Position numbers and translations under genes: made by a program
Shown here: positions 1 through 9,870 of the stretch, piece by piece
Layout of the letters: every line of letters begins with the position of its first letter
Position numbering within the stretch: position 1 is the stretch's first letter
NCBI GenBank assembly: GCA_963745765.1
Contig: CAVUYQ010000033.1
Location: 1 to 64,000 of the forward strand
Source: Ww85 sp963745765
Lineage (GTDB): Bacteria; Desulfobacterota; Desulfobulbia; Desulfobulbales; Desulfocapsaceae
Direction of reading: 5' to 3'
DNA length: 64,000 nucleotides
The notes under the pieces: model-generated
Database searches by the model: none
What the model was told of the DNA's origin: nothing
What the model saw: the letters and a program-made list of their open reading frames with translations, nothing else

Positions 1-428
1 AAGAAGGGGTGGCTTGTGTGGAACATCTGTCACCGGTTACGGCCGGGTCAACTACAGGCCATTCCCAGCATCGTCTACACCCATCCGGAGGTGGCCGCGG
101 TCGGTCAGACCGAACAGGTCCTCGGCAGAAGAAGGGGTACCGGTCAAGACCGGTACCTTTTATTTCAAAGCCAACGGCCGGGCGCTGGCTCTGGGCGATA
201 CCGACGGCCTGCTCAAGGTGATAGCCCACCGCGATACCGACCGAATCTGTCGGCGTGCACATCATCGGTCCGCGGGCCGGCGATCTGCTGGCCGAGGCGG
301 TGGTGGCCATGGAATACGGTGCCAGCAGCGAGGATCTGGCCCGGGCCTTTCATGCCCACCCTACCCTGGCCGAAGCACTGAAAGAGGCTGCCTTAAAGGT
401 GGAAACGATCGATGCCATTCACGGCTGA
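1..428 (+). pseudogene. lpd: Dihydrolipoamide dehydrogenase, C-terminal part, frameshifted and cut by window start
   Basis: Three successive reading frames together give the C-terminal dimerisation domain of a flavin disulfide reductase. The block VVYTHPEVAAVG-like (here IVYTHPEVAAVGQTE) lies near positions 70-115, FKANGRALALGDTDG near 160-210, and the family-ending HAHPTLAEALKEAAL near 350-395, stopping at TGA 426-428. In the family this domain carries the His-Pro pair that completes the active site across the dimer; E3 enzymes reoxidise lipoamide in 2-oxoacid dehydrogenase or glycine cleavage complexes. Frame changes fall near 130 and 240. Residues between them are well conserved and no substitution-made stop is seen. 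Aconitase remains follow 55 bases later in the same direction. Family is confident; whether the gene is truly broken or the consensus is wrong is open. Confidence 0.75.
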
Positions 429-483
429 TACGTCACCGGCTACCGGATGAGATAATGCAACAATAACCTTCAGGAGACAAGGA

Positions 484-2448
484 GTGACTGCCGACAATCT
501 GACCAAGAAGATCACTCAAGGCCCACCTGGTTGAGGGCAAGCTTCAGGCCGGCGAAGAGATCGCGATCAAGATCGACCATACCCTGCTGCAGGATGCCAC
601 CGGCACCATGGCGATGCTGGAGTTCGAGGCGCTGGGGCTGGACCGGGTCCGGGCCGAACTCTGCTGCCCAGTATGTCGATCACAACCTGCTGCAGACCGA
701 CTTCAAAAACGCCGACGACCACCGCTATCTGCAGAGCTGCTGCGCCCGTTACGGCATTCATTTCAGCATGCCGGGCAACGGCATCTCCCATCAGGTGCAT
801 CTGGAAAATTTCGGTCAAACCCGGCATCACCATGATCGGCGCCGACAGCCATACCCCGGCCGCGGCCGGCCTGTCCATGCTGGCGATCGGTGCCGGAGGC
901 CTGGATGTGGCCCTGGCCATGGCCGGACGGCCCTATTATCTGCCCTGTCCCAAGGTCCTGGGGGTCAAGCTGATCGGCACCCTGCCCGATTGGGTCAGCG
1001 CCAAGGACATCATCCTGGAAATGCTGCGCCGCTACGGGGTCAAGGGCTGCCTGGGGATGGTCGTCGAATATTACGGTCCGGGGGTGGCAACGCTTGTCGG
1101 TCGAGGATCGGGCCGCCATCGGCAATATGGGAACCGAACTGGGTGCGACCAGCTCGATCTTTCCCGTCCGATGAGAATACCCGCAAATATCTGGCCGCCC
1201 AAGCAAAGGGAGGCGGATTGGCGGCCGATGGCGGCCGATGCCAAGGCCACCTACGACGAGACGACGAGATCGATCTGGCCGAGGTTGAGCCGCTGATCGC
1301 CTGTCCGTCGTCGCCCGGCAACGTGGTCGCCGTCAGCGAGGTGGCCGGGACCAAGGTGGATCAGGTGATCATCGGTTCGAGCGCCAACAGCGGCTTAAAG
1401 GATCTGCTGCGGGTAGCGCGAAATCGTCGCAGAACCGCCATTGCGCACCGCAGGTCGACTTCAATATCAATCCCGGCAGCCGCCAGGTCCTGGAAAACGT
1501 GGTCGCCCTGGGCGGTCTGATGGACCTGATGCAAGGCGGGCGCCAAGGTCCACCAATCCGGCTGCCTGGGCTGCATCGGCATGGGCCAGGCGCCGGGGAC
1601 CGGCCAGGTGAGCCTGCGCACCTTTCCCCGAAATTTCCCCGGCCGCTCCGGTACCAAGGATGACAAGGTCTATCTCTGTTCGCCGGAGACCGCCGCGGCC
1701 GCGGCCCTCAAAGGAGTGATCACCGATCCGCGCGATCTTGGCGGAGGAGATGGACTATCCCCAAGTTGAGGATCCGGACCATACGGCTGGTCGATCAGGT
1801 CTTCCATTATCTGTCCTTCCGACGAGCTGTCGGCAAGACAGAAATTGTTCGCGGGCCCGAATATCAAGCCATTTCCGAACCTTGCGCCGCTGCCGGAAAC
1901 TCTTGAAGCTGCAAGTGGTCATCAAGGTGGAGGACAATATCTCCACGGATACCATCATGCCGGCGGGCAACAAGGTGCTGCCCCTGCGCTCCAATATCGA
2001 AGCGATCAGCAAGTTTGTTTTTTATCAGATCGCTCCGGATTTTCATGAACAGTGCAAACAGGTCAGGAGATGCGGCGGTGATCGGCGGCGAAAACTACGG
2101 CCAGGGTTCCAGCCGTGAACATGCCGCTCTGGCTCCCCGCTATCTTGGGATACGGGTCAAGATAGTCAAGAGTTATGCCCGAATCCATAAGGCCAATCTC
2201 TGTAATTTCGGCATACTGCCCTTGACATTCAAAAATCCGGCGGATTACGATCGTGCTGAACGAGACTCGTCGGTGGATATTACCTGACATCAAACACCGT
2301 ATTGAACAAGGGGAAACGAAATTCCGGTGAGGGTCGACGGCCGGGAAATCATGACATTACTCGAAGTATCCGACCGGCAGCGGCAAAGTCTGTCGCCGGA
2401 GGAACACTCAACCTGGTTCGCCGGGAACTGCAGGGTAAGAAGGGTTGA
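484..2448 (+). pseudogene. acnA: Aconitate hydratase (Aquifex-type), multiply frameshifted
   Basis: A GTG start at 484 follows a purine-rich ribosome site (AGGAGACAAGGA). Joining frames gives a near full-length aconitase of about 650 codons. The catalytic [4Fe-4S] domain includes MPGNGISHQVHLENFG, ITMIGADSHTPAAAGLSM and a cluster cysteine region around CLGCIGMGQAP. The swivel domain has ISTDTIMPAGNKVLPLRSN and GQGSSREHAALAPRYLGI. The end is AGGTLNLVRRELQGKKG. Aconitase interconverts citrate and isocitrate in the cytoplasmic TCA cycle. I count at least eight frame changes. Most fit a single extra base, for example near 518, 663, 815, 1095 and 1166; one near 2320 looks like a missing base. Such insertion bias with intact residues is unusual for natural bacterial decay and may be a sequence artefact. 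Confidence 0.8.
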
Positions 2449-2780
2449 TCGTTTCTTGAATGAAGGGTTCAGGCCTTCTTTACCATCGTATTGAACCTTC
2501 TCATAGGTCACATCAAGCTGGAGAAGCGGCATGAGTATCCAGTTTGGTTCGCTTTTTTCAATACCGCAATCGCTGAACCGGTGCCGGCACAAATTCCCGG
2601 AGTATCAAATGTCAATTTCTCTACAAGAACTATGCTTGCCAGTTGCAGTTTCTGTATTTTTCCCTTCGATTTGCCCTAAAACCCGTAATTTTTCCAGTAT
2701 AAAACCTTGTACAATCTGCTATACTTTTTTGTATAGGTTGTCGTTTCTATCTAATACAACGTGCGATAAAGGAGGAAAAA
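2449..2780. other. Intergenic stretch without a supported gene
   Basis: 332 bases between the aconitase end and the DUF1254 start. Short open frames here have no recognisable protein. A small AT-rich inverted repeat (CTATAC...GTATAG) lies near 2720-2740. The last bases hold the strong ribosome site AAAGGAGG for the next gene. Confidence 0.4.
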
Positions 2781-3166
2781 ATGAAAATCAACCGATGGGA
2801 GTGCATACTTATTGTCGTTCTATCTTGCCTATTGTGGGCAAGCAACATTGCAGCAGCAGAAGCGCCAAAGATGAAGATGACGACGTCCATCGCTCCTGGC
2901 GTCATGGTACCGGACCATGTTGAAACCTCAATCGGTACCCTGAATTTGGATTACGGATACCCCGATGACGAGACGACTCAGAAAGTCTACGATAACCTCG
3001 ATGCCTCACGAGCATTACAGGCCTACTTGCTCGCCATCCCGATAGTGAACCGGTAGGTATGCGGAATACGCTCGGTGAGTTCGGTCCCACTAACCAGACT
3101 AACGTAATCTGGGAAAACCTAGTGGATTCGAAGACTGTCAACTAACCGCAAATAACAATACTAATT
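2781..3166 (+). pseudogene. DUF1254/DUF1214 secreted protein, 5' part (disrupted by IS)
   Basis: ATG 2781 follows AAAGGAGGAAAAA, an excellent ribosome site. The first ~28 residues form a signal peptide (hydrophobic CILIVVLSCLLWASNIAAA). The mature start carries IGTLNLDYGYPDDETTQKVYDNLDASRA, split here as IGTLNLDYGYPDDE and KVYDNLDASRALQAYL, typical of the DUF1254 N-terminus. A frame change occurs near 3053 and another near 3140. The coding trace then reaches NNT just before the left inverted repeat of the insertion sequence at 3167. The 3' part resumes at 4867. The biochemical role of DUF1254 proteins is not established. Confidence 0.8.
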
Positions 3167-3182
3167 AGTTTCCATCCGGAAA
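3167..3182 (+). repeat. IS left terminal inverted repeat
   Basis: AGTTTCCATCCGGAAA, exact reverse complement of 4851-4866. Similarity between the ends stops immediately inside. Confidence 0.9.
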
Positions 3183-3360
3183 GGGCGATATTTTACAAAA
3201 CATCAGAGGACGAAACAGTTCTGTCACCAGGCAGCCATTGAGTTTCACCGCACGAACAGATATGGCATTCATCCCTAACACTACCATGGCGTCGCTTTCC
3301 CGCCTTTCAGACGTACCTCAGCTGTCCAGTCTCAGTAACTCCCTTGTACCCCTTTTCCTT

Positions 3361-4725
3361 TCAGGCCTTGGCCAGCTGAATACGAGCCAGCGTGTTGAGG
3401 TTATAGGCAACGATCGCACTCCAGATGTACGACTTGAAGCCATCCCAACCCAACCAGTTACAGCGCTTCAGCCCATAGCTTCGCTTCAGGGTCGAAATGT
3501 TCGCCTCGATCCCGGCCCGGAAATTCCGCAGCCGCCGATATACCCAGGTACTCTTGGCCATTTCCACGATCGGCAAGCCGCGTTTCTTGGCAAAGACCAC
3601 ATCTTTGACATCTGCTGCCTTGGCTCCCGCCAGGTTCGCCTGCGAAGCAAAACCGCCATCCGCCGTGCTTTGTCGGGGCGGACGACCGTACTGCTCGATA
3701 TGCCGCTCCAGCAACGGCAGAAACAGGTCGGTATCGGCAGGATTGCCGCGTTCAACCAGGCAATCAAGAATCAGGTTCGACGCTCCGCCGGTCAGAAACA
3801 CCTTGTGCCCGAATTCCGTCTCGCGCCGTCCTTTGACAATAATATCGGTGTGCGTCTCAAACAACGAAACGATCTTCTCCGACGCCGGCACCTGCTCACC
3901 TTTGAACACTCGTCGGTCGGTCTGGTCCATAACCCGCCGCAACAGGTCAATAGCCCGGGACAGTTTCTCGGCAAGCGCCCGGGCGCGCAGGTAGTCCTCC
4001 AGCGAATCGCCACCAAAGTCGGCAAGCTCAGGGATTGCCTGTTCCGCATAACCTACCACGCGTCCGGCATAATGCATCAGATCCCGGTAGGCTGTCTGTC
4101 GGATCTCCTGTTTCGTGGTGTTCAGGATGGTCATCAACCGTTTCTTCACGACCCGTTGATGATCGCTGCACCGATAGGCGGGACGGGGGTTGAGTTCTTT
4201 GCCTTCAAACAGCCAGCGGGTGATAACCCGAACTCCATCCCAGAGCAGCGAGGCGTCGGTCGGCCGGTGAATATCGGTTTGCACGGCCGTGGAGTCGACC
4301 CGGATCTTCCGGCCGTTCTCGATCTTTGCCTGCTGGGCGTAGGCGAGCAGGAACCGGTGAATCGCCAGCCAGGCATCTTCGCTCAGGGCCTTGATATTTT
4401 CCTGCAGGGTCGACTTGGCCGGATAGGTTCCGGGTTCAAGTCTGACAAAGCTGCGAAACGAATGGGAGTCAGCGAGGTAATAGGCCAGGTCATCATAGCT
4501 GAGTTCCCGAAATTGTTTCAGAAGCGCACAGCGGACCACCTGCTCGGCAGTCATGCCCTGGCGACCGGTATCGTGCCGACTCCTCTTGAGCAGATCGGCA
4601 TAGGCCTGATCGAGCATGTCGTGGCTGGTTGCCAGGATGGTAGCCATCTGTTCCAGTTCACGCGCTCCGGGGTGTTTGCCGAGCACCTCGAAGATCGTGG
4701 TTTGAGGGTTACGTTTTCTGCGCAT
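3361..4725 (-). CDS. DDE transposase (IS5/ISNCY-like)
   Basis: 454-residue transposase that cuts and joins the ends of the surrounding insertion sequence. The DDE triad can be placed: first Asp in KIRVDSTAVQTDIHRPTD, second Asp in STADGGFASQ, Glu in FRAGIEANISTLKR near the C-terminus. The N-terminal region (TAEQVVRCALLKQF, YYLADSHSFRSF) is the usual helical DUF772-like DNA-binding section. I prefer ATG 4725, preceded by GGTGAATCC; an in-frame TTG lies five codons upstream. The family label (often filed as ISNCY or IS5-like) is tentative. The frame is intact and full length, in contrast with the interrupted host gene. A 505-codon frame on the opposite strand is only its shadow. Confidence 0.9.
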   Translation of the reverse strand: MRRKRNPQTTIFEVLGKHPGARELEQMATILATSHDMLDQAYADLLKRSRHDTGRQGMTAEQVVRCALLKQFRELSYDDLAYYLADSHSFRSFVRLEPGTYPAKSTLQENIKALSEDAWLAIHRFLLAYAQQAKIENGRKIRVDSTAVQTDIHRPTDASLLWDGVRVITRWLFEGKELNPRPAYRCSDHQRVVKKRLMTILNTTKQEIRQTAYRDLMHYAGRVVGYAEQAIPELADFGGDSLEDYLRARALAEKLSRAIDLLRRVMDQTDRRVFKGEQVPASEKIVSLFETHTDIIVKGRRETEFGHKVFLTGGASNLILDCLVERGNPADTDLFLPLLERHIEQYGRPPRQSTADGGFASQANLAGAKAADVKDVVFAKKRGLPIVEMAKSTWVYRRLRNFRAGIEANISTLKRSYGLKRCNWLGWDGFKSYIWSAIVAYNLNTLARIQLAKA

Positions 4726-4850
4726 GGATTCACCGATCAAAAGATGAATGGTTAAATATATCGGTTAGTTGACTTACGCATAGTAACAGATTGGCAGCAA
4801 AAATGCAGCTGGTTTTGTCACGATTTTAAAACATTTTCAAGCTGTTAAGG

Positions 4851-4866
4851 TTTCCGGATGGAAACT
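4851..4866 (-). repeat. IS right terminal inverted repeat
   Basis: TTTCCGGATGGAAACT, exact reverse complement of 3167-3182, 110 bases beyond the transposase region. Confidence 0.9.
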
Positions 4867-6001
4867 ATTTATAATTTCATCTGGCTCGACACCAAGAAAG
4901 GCCCCCTTGTGGTCGAAATTCCACCCATGGTTTTGGGACTTATTGATGATTTTTGGTATCACTGGGGTAGCCGACGTTGGTATCACCGGTCCCGATGAGG
5001 GCAAAGGCGGAAAGTACCTGATTCTGCCCCCGGGCTATAAAGGTGACGTACCTGAGGGTTATTTCGTTGTGCGCCCAAGCACCTATGGCAATTGGATGCC
5101 CTTTCGTTCCTTCCTTGTGGATGGATCTACCAAACCTGGAGTTGAGGCGGCCAAGAAATATTTAAAGATCTACCAGCTTTCCGATGCAGCCAACCCGCCG
5201 AAAATGAAGTTTGTCAACGCCTCAGGTGTCCCAACTACTTTCGTACCTCCTGGTGACTACTCCTTCTGGAGCCTCTTGCAAGAAGCCATACAGGAGGAAC
5301 CCAGCGAGGGAAGCGATCCCACAACGTTGGGTCTGTTTGCATCAATCGGCATCCAGAAGGGCAAACCTTTTAATCCTGATGAGAGGATGAAGAAGATCCT
5401 GACAGATGCTGCCAATATAGGCGCAGTGACAGCACGTGCTATCGCTTTCCGAATGCGAGAAAAGGATGCCTATTTTTACCCTGACAGCCCGTGGCGTTTG
5501 CCCTTCTTCGGCGGATATAAATTTGAAGTTTCTCCCGGCGTGGCCAATCTGGATGGTGCTGCTTTCTTTTATTATTTTGCCACTGGTGTTACTCCCGCCA
5601 TGGCAGAGGAGATGGTAGGTAAAGGTTCACAGTATCCCTGGTGTGCGCAGGACTCTGACGGTAACCCATTCGAGGGAGGAAAGACCTATAGGCTGCATTG
5701 CCTCCGAACATCCCGGTTAAAGATTTCTGGTCAGCTATCGTCTATGACAACCAGACTCGATCGATGGTTCAAACAGATCAGCAATTTCCGAGCGTCAGCA
5801 GTCAGAATAAAGATCTGCTTGTCAATAAGGACGGCTCGATTGATGTCTATTTTGGCCCCAAAGCTCCTGAGGGCAAGGAGAATAACTGGATACAGACGAT
5901 TCCCGGTAAAGGTTGGTTCGATGATTCTGCGATTATACGGACCGCTTGAGCCTTGGTTCAATAAAACATGGAAACCAGGGGGAATTGAGTTGGTTAAATA
6001 G
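4867..6001 (+). pseudogene. DUF1254/DUF1214 secreted protein, 3' part
   Basis: Continuation of the interrupted gene beginning at 2781. Directly after the IS end the trace reads IYNFIWLDTKKGPLVVE, then ADVGITGPDEGKGGKYL, LPPGYKGDVPEGYFVVRPS and LFASIGIQKGKPFNPDERM, all characteristic of the family. The DUF1214 end includes VYFGPKAPEGKENNWIQTIP and ILRLYGPLEPWFNKTWKPG. Frame changes near 4905, 5690 and 5925 add to the IS disruption; the last two roughly compensate. Without the IS the protein would be about 480-500 residues, normal for the family. Members are usually exported; substrate and function are unknown. Confidence 0.8.
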
Positions 6002-6016
6002 AATGTTTCGATTTAG

Positions 6017-6064
6017 AACCAATTACAGTGGTCAGTGTTTCATTACGACCGCTGTAATTGGTTT
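6017..6064 (+). terminator. Hairpin terminator after the DUF1254 gene
   Basis: AACCAATTACAGTGGTC pairs with GACCGCTGTAATTGGTT with one mismatch across a 12-14 base loop, starting 16 bases after the DUF1254 stop. The following U-run is short, so this may be bidirectional or partly Rho-dependent. Confidence 0.6.
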
Positions 6065-6738
6065 AAGTATTGCCATTGCAAGGGTCTAATTCTTCCTCTA
6101 ATACCTCAAGTTGATACTCCTGTGAAGTACTGTTTTGATAGACGAGCGTCGGAATTTGAAGAGACAGGTCAAATTGCCTATGAATGATCTTAAATTCTTC
6201 CTTTCTTTATTCTACCACCGAATAATTTTACGAGAAATTCCTTTTTCGCCTCCCCGATTACTGCTGTGAAGTTACTGTTTTGAGTGGACGAGCGCTTTGC
6301 AGATAGGAATTTGAAGAGATACAGGAATAGTCCTAACCCATAGAACTTGCGTTCAAGCCGTAGAGATTCAGGAGCAACCTCATTGCCTCTGTCAAGGAAA
6401 AGTACTAACATTGCCAAAAGCCTTCTAAATGCCTCAAAATGGACGATATCGGGTTTTCGGATATCACTCTTGCATGTATATATCCGGTTAGAAACCGTGT
6501 TTTTCAGCAGGATGATCCTGTCTGACCATCCTATGATTGAATGATATCCAGTTTCTGGATAATACCTTGATGGCTCCCAAAAACCGGGAGCCATCGCCCA
6601 GGATCAGGCACGCGCTTAAAATAGTAATTAATTGCCAAACTGGTAATACACGCCATCAAACGGATTCTCAGCCAGACGCATAATACGCGATCCTGATCCT
6701 GGGCGTTAATTCTTTGGACTTGTAGAAAGGTAGGTATA
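6065..6738. other. Intergenic stretch, no supported gene
   Basis: About 670 bases with short frames on both strands that resemble no family I know. It contains a hairpin (GGCTCCC...GGGAGCC, 6572-6592) without a U-run and a 111-bp inverted-repeat element (6595-6705, listed separately). The end holds the ribosome site AGGTAGG for the GNAT gene. Confidence 0.4.
6595..6705. repeat. 111-bp element with 20-bp terminal inverted repeats (MITE-like)
   Basis: CGCCCAGGATCAGGCACGCG at 6595-6614 and CGCGATCCTGATCCTGGGCG at 6686-6705 are inverse complements at 18 of 20 positions, the outer 14 being perfect. The interior has no coding capacity. Such a structure fits a miniature transposable element or a large interrupted palindrome. 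No second copy was found in the window. Confidence 0.4.
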
Positions 6739-7278
6739 ATGGTGCGGCTAAAAAATTCTGAAGTTCCGTTTCTAGAAACCGATCGGCTGGTTATGCGGGG
6801 TTTCGAAGAATCCAATTTTCCAAACTTTGCGGCTTTGCTGAGTGACCTCCGTGTGATGATACACCTCGGAGGAAAGCCGTTCAGTGAAGAAGAATCCTGG
6901 CGAAAATATATGAGTTTGAGAGGCGCATGGTCATTGTTAGGGTTCGGCTATTGGGACGTTTTTGAAAAGAGTAGCAACGAATATGTCGGTTATATCGGTT
7001 ATTGCGACTTTCATCGAAAGACCGAACCTTCAATTGAAGGACGCCCAGAGATCGGCTGGGCTGTTGTATACGAGCAGCAAGGTAAAGGATACGCAACAGA
7101 AGCTGCGAAGGCCGCCATGAATTGGGGGGCGTTAAAATTTGGAGGAGTCAATCCTGTGTGTATCATGGATCCGAACTATCCAGCAACGAAACGAGTGGCC
7201 GAAAAGTGTGGCTTTGTAGAAATAGCCATAACTGACTATCAGGGTGAGCCTTGGCTGCTTATGGAGCATTTGAGTTAA
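6739..7278 (+). CDS. GNAT-family N-acetyltransferase (RimJ/RimL-like)
   Basis: 179 residues, intact, ATG preceded by AGGTAGG. The opening LETDRLVMRGFEESNF and the acetyl-CoA loop IGWAVVYEQQGKGYATEAAK (Q/RGxGxA type, about residues 105-125) are diagnostic of GNAT enzymes of the RimJ/RimL branch. These acetylate protein N-termini, ribosomal proteins or small amines in the cytoplasm. The C-terminal PVCIMDPNYPATKRVAEKCGF is the usual 'N-x-x-S/A-x-x-V-x-E-K-x-G-F' segment. It stands alone between mobile debris and a broken integrase, so it may be an acquired gene. The substrate cannot be told. Confidence 0.85.
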   Translation: MVRLKNSEVPFLETDRLVMRGFEESNFPNFAALLSDLRVMIHLGGKPFSEEESWRKYMSLRGAWSLLGFGYWDVFEKSSNEYVGYIGYCDFHRKTEPSIEGRPEIGWAVVYEQQGKGYATEAAKAAMNWGALKFGGVNPVCIMDPNYPATKRVAEKCGFVEIAITDYQGEPWLLMEHLS

Positions 7279-7634
7279 CTCAATCCACTTCGCATCTCTT
7301 CGACCGTAGTAGGCCGAAGGTGGCCACTTCAGTTAAAATTTTGAGGATCCGCTTTTACCAGTTACCGGTTATACTCAAGCAATATTCACCTGCCTAATAC
7401 CGGCCCGCTGATTTGAGCATTAGAAAATAATTCCGGAACATTAATAATCGGTGAATCAGGTATAATAGGTTTCGAGATTAATATTGCCGTATCGAAGCTG
7501 TAGATTTCTTCCTCGGCCTCCAGCCGTAACTTCTTCCTGTGCAGGTAGCACGTGGCCGTTCATGTGAATCACCTTCCTGGGGCATGATCTATCAAGGCAC
7601 TTACGCCCTGAAATCCAACCACAGGAGGTTAATT
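7279..7634. other. Intergenic stretch upstream of a recombinase remnant
   Basis: 356 bases. No gene, tRNA or clear terminator seen. It ends with the strong ribosome site ACAGGAGG at 7621-7628 that belongs to the recombinase start. Confidence 0.35.
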
Positions 7635-8353
7635 ATGAAAGTCTCACAGGCAGTCGATTTCCTTCTGCAGTATCACCGGGCTAACCCGAAACAAAAATAC
7701 GGTCAAAACCAGTGAGTTTGTCCTCTCCGAATTTGCGATACGATTCTGTGATCGTGAACTAGCCAGCATATCCCAGGAAGAGGTTCTGGATTTCCTTTTT
7801 GACCCTGACCAAAGACAACAAGCAAGCAACGAAGAGAAATCGCTATTCCGTCCTCTCATCTTTTTACAACTTCAGCATCAACACAGGCTTGCCATCTCTG
7901 GCCAACCCTTGCAACACCACTGTCATCAAGAAGATCTTCAGGCGTCCTCCACCAATTCAGTGGCAGATCGTCGATATGGACACCATTGATGAGATTATCT
8001 TCCGGACAACGGATAAGCGTAACCGCCTCATGCTGGAAACTTATGGCGAGGGGAGGCATGAGGTCGGGGAGGTATTAAAACTAACCCCAGACGATGTTCA
8101 GGACTGCTCACTCGCAATCAAGAACCCCAAGAGTGGAAGAAAAACTGAGACGGTTTATGTTCCACGAAAAATCCTGGGAAGATTAAGTCAGTAGATCCAG
8201 GCCATCGGCACCAGCCAGAACGACCGGATCTTTCCCGTCTCGTATGTCGCCGCCTGGTCAATGGTAAAGAAGGCTGGACAACTCGTTGGTATCGAGTTGA
8301 AGCCTCACGATCTCAGGCGTCATGCGGCCACGTATGCTTCAAGGACAGTCTGA
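7635..8353 (+). pseudogene. Tyrosine recombinase/phage-type integrase, frameshifted and truncated
   Basis: ATG 7635 with an ideal ribosome site opens MKVSQAVDFLLQYHRAN, the SAM-like core-binding start. Frames then change near 7690 and 7795. The catalytic domain can be read: MDTIDEIIFRTTDKRNRLML, EVLKLTPDDVQDCSLAIKN, KSGRKTETVYVPRK, and the second catalytic box KPHDLRRHAATYAS near 8300-8342. An in-frame TAG at 8192 splits the domain. The first catalytic arginine region reads ETYGEGRHEVGEVL instead of the usual ARGGMRxGEVL. The C-terminal Tyr box is missing after ASRTV. Tyrosine recombinases join DNA at specific sites; this copy cannot be active as written. Confidence 0.7.
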
Positions 8354-8500
8354 TCCCATAATTTTAGATATTGACTGTGGCGGAGGTGTTTTGCTGAGTT
8401 TTTTCTTCGTCCAGGACTTTTCTAATGAGAAAGGCAAGATCCTTTACTAAGGTGAATAGCTGTGTAATTCAAGTAGACTCTGATGAATCAGACCATGAAG

Positions 8501-8625
8501 AGATCAAGCCGGATCTGCCGGTATTGCTTTCGAGTGGATATACTTATTGATGGCAAGGCTTCAACAATGACAAATGATGTAAGTGGTTTCTTTAGAAGCC
8601 ATTTTCTTATCTTATGGAATTATCA
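8501..8625 (+). pseudogene. Receiver-domain (REC) C-terminal scrap
   Basis: A short coding trace reads EEIKPDLPVLLSSGYT and, after a one-base shift near 8545, IDGKASTMTNDVSGFFRSHF. This matches the end of receiver domains of PAS hybrid kinases (PDLPVILSSGYS, then a GFIQKPF-like end in which the Lys-Pro is lost). No other part of such a kinase is adjacent. It is a relic, not a gene. Confidence 0.4.
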
Positions 8626-8781
8626 TATCGTGTCGATGCTATCAACCCCGAAGCTTGAGTTACTAACATTTGATATTAACACATGTTAATATTTATAAAT
8701 AATATGGCTTGACATTCCGATTTCTTTGATTGTATATAAAAATTGGTTAGCTCAGATCAATGCAGTTAACGGGAGTAACCA

Positions 8782-9745
8782 ATGTCTAATTGCGGTCAAA
8801 TACTGTCTGACTTCATCATTTCGAGTAAAAGGCCCCGAAATCAGATAGCAACACTTTCCGGACTTACCAACACCTATATCCGTAATCTGGAGAATAACGA
8901 GATAGAAAACGTTCCTAGAAAGAAGGATAATTGCACTTGCGGTTGCCCTTAATCTTGATCTTATTGAGTTGGAAACACTGCTGTCTGCATTTGATCGTTC
9001 TTTTTTGAAAACTGATGATATTCCGTTGTTTCTAGACGTAGCCAAAAGTGCAGGACTTTCAGAGGCTGTGGTAGCCGTTCGGGATTCTTTCGCCTATGAA
9101 CTTATTCATTTGTCCCTTCAGTGTGCTCCAGGGAATCAAATTATCGTCAATGATCAGCCCACAGTAAGTCTTATGGTGGAAGGACACAAAACCCACCAAA
9201 ATAGAGAGATCCTTTCAAGGCACCCTATATACAAGGATTTAATTGAATCTGCAGGAAAGGCTCGTAAAGAGAGTTTTCTAAAACTACTGAAGACCAACAG
9301 GGTAGATCATTATATTTGTAGCCAGTGCCTCAAACACTATCTGGAAGAAGATATGGATCGCACTGAGAGGTATTATCGCTTTCGCCATGTTGTTAGCCTT
9401 TTAGAGACGGTGAAAACTCAAAAGAATTTCCATCTATACCTGACAAATTCCTGTGTGAATTTGTTTTTTACTCTCAAGTTGGCTGAAAAGAGTGATGAGC
9501 ATGATAAATTATCATATTCATCAAGGGCACCCCACGATATAAATCCCGGAAAACGAGGAAGGTTGGTTGGTTTTATTACAGAGAACCCAGCTCTTTGTAT
9601 GTGTTTTAAGGAAGAGCTTGAACAGATTAGCAAATCCTCAATTGCTTCACTGAAAGACCGAGGCAGTCTAGTTGCCTTCTTAAAGGACTTGTTGCGCCCT
9701 GTGGCAGTTGAATTAGGAGAAAGTCCTGAATGTGGAATCGACTAG
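8782..9745 (+). CDS. XRE-family regulator with long C-terminal domain (one frameshift)
   Basis: ATG 8782 follows GGGAG. The first 60 residues are a Cro/CI helix-turn-helix: QIATLSGLTNTYIRNLENNE is the recognition part, then KKIIALAVALNLDLIELE. One extra base near 8931 (in AGAAAGAAGGATAATT) breaks the frame; downstream coding is open to TAG 9745. The remaining ~250 residues are mostly helical, with a CSQCLKHYLEEDMDRTERY section. The CxxC suggests a metal- or redox-linked site but is not enough to assign one. No family name recognised for this part. It may control the neighbouring amidohydrolase/TRAP genes, which start 126 bases later on the same strand; that is inference from position. Confidence 0.65.
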
Positions 9746-9870
9746 TCTGGCAACAATACAGTACCAAAGAATATGAAGAAATGGTGCAACGTCATCTTTA
9801 TTAAATGAAATACAACTGATACAAGGTGATAAGCATATGGAATATTATGATTTTTGATGGAGAAAAAGGA

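Larger units (their letters stand above)
3167..4866 (-). mobile_element. Complete insertion sequence, 1700 bp, inside a DUF1254 gene
   Basis: The element is bounded by perfect 16-bp terminal inverted repeats: AGTTTCCATCCGGAAA at 3167-3182 and its exact complement TTTCCGGATGGAAACT at 4851-4866. It holds one transposase gene on the minus strand. Both flanks belong to the same DUF1254 coding sequence, so the insertion point is clear. A clean target duplication could not be assigned: flanks read ...ACTAATT and ATTTATA..., allowing at most a short ATT-like or TA-like repeat. Intact ends and an intact transposase suggest a recent insertion. Confidence 0.9.

Noticed and set aside
3238..4755. 505-codon open frame on the plus strand
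   Set aside because: It is exactly antisense to the intact transposase, contains no domain, and arises from codon bias of that gene.
6190..6594. 134-codon minus-strand frame
   Set aside because: No recognisable family, poor start, overlaps hairpin sequence and ends in a low-complexity lysine run.
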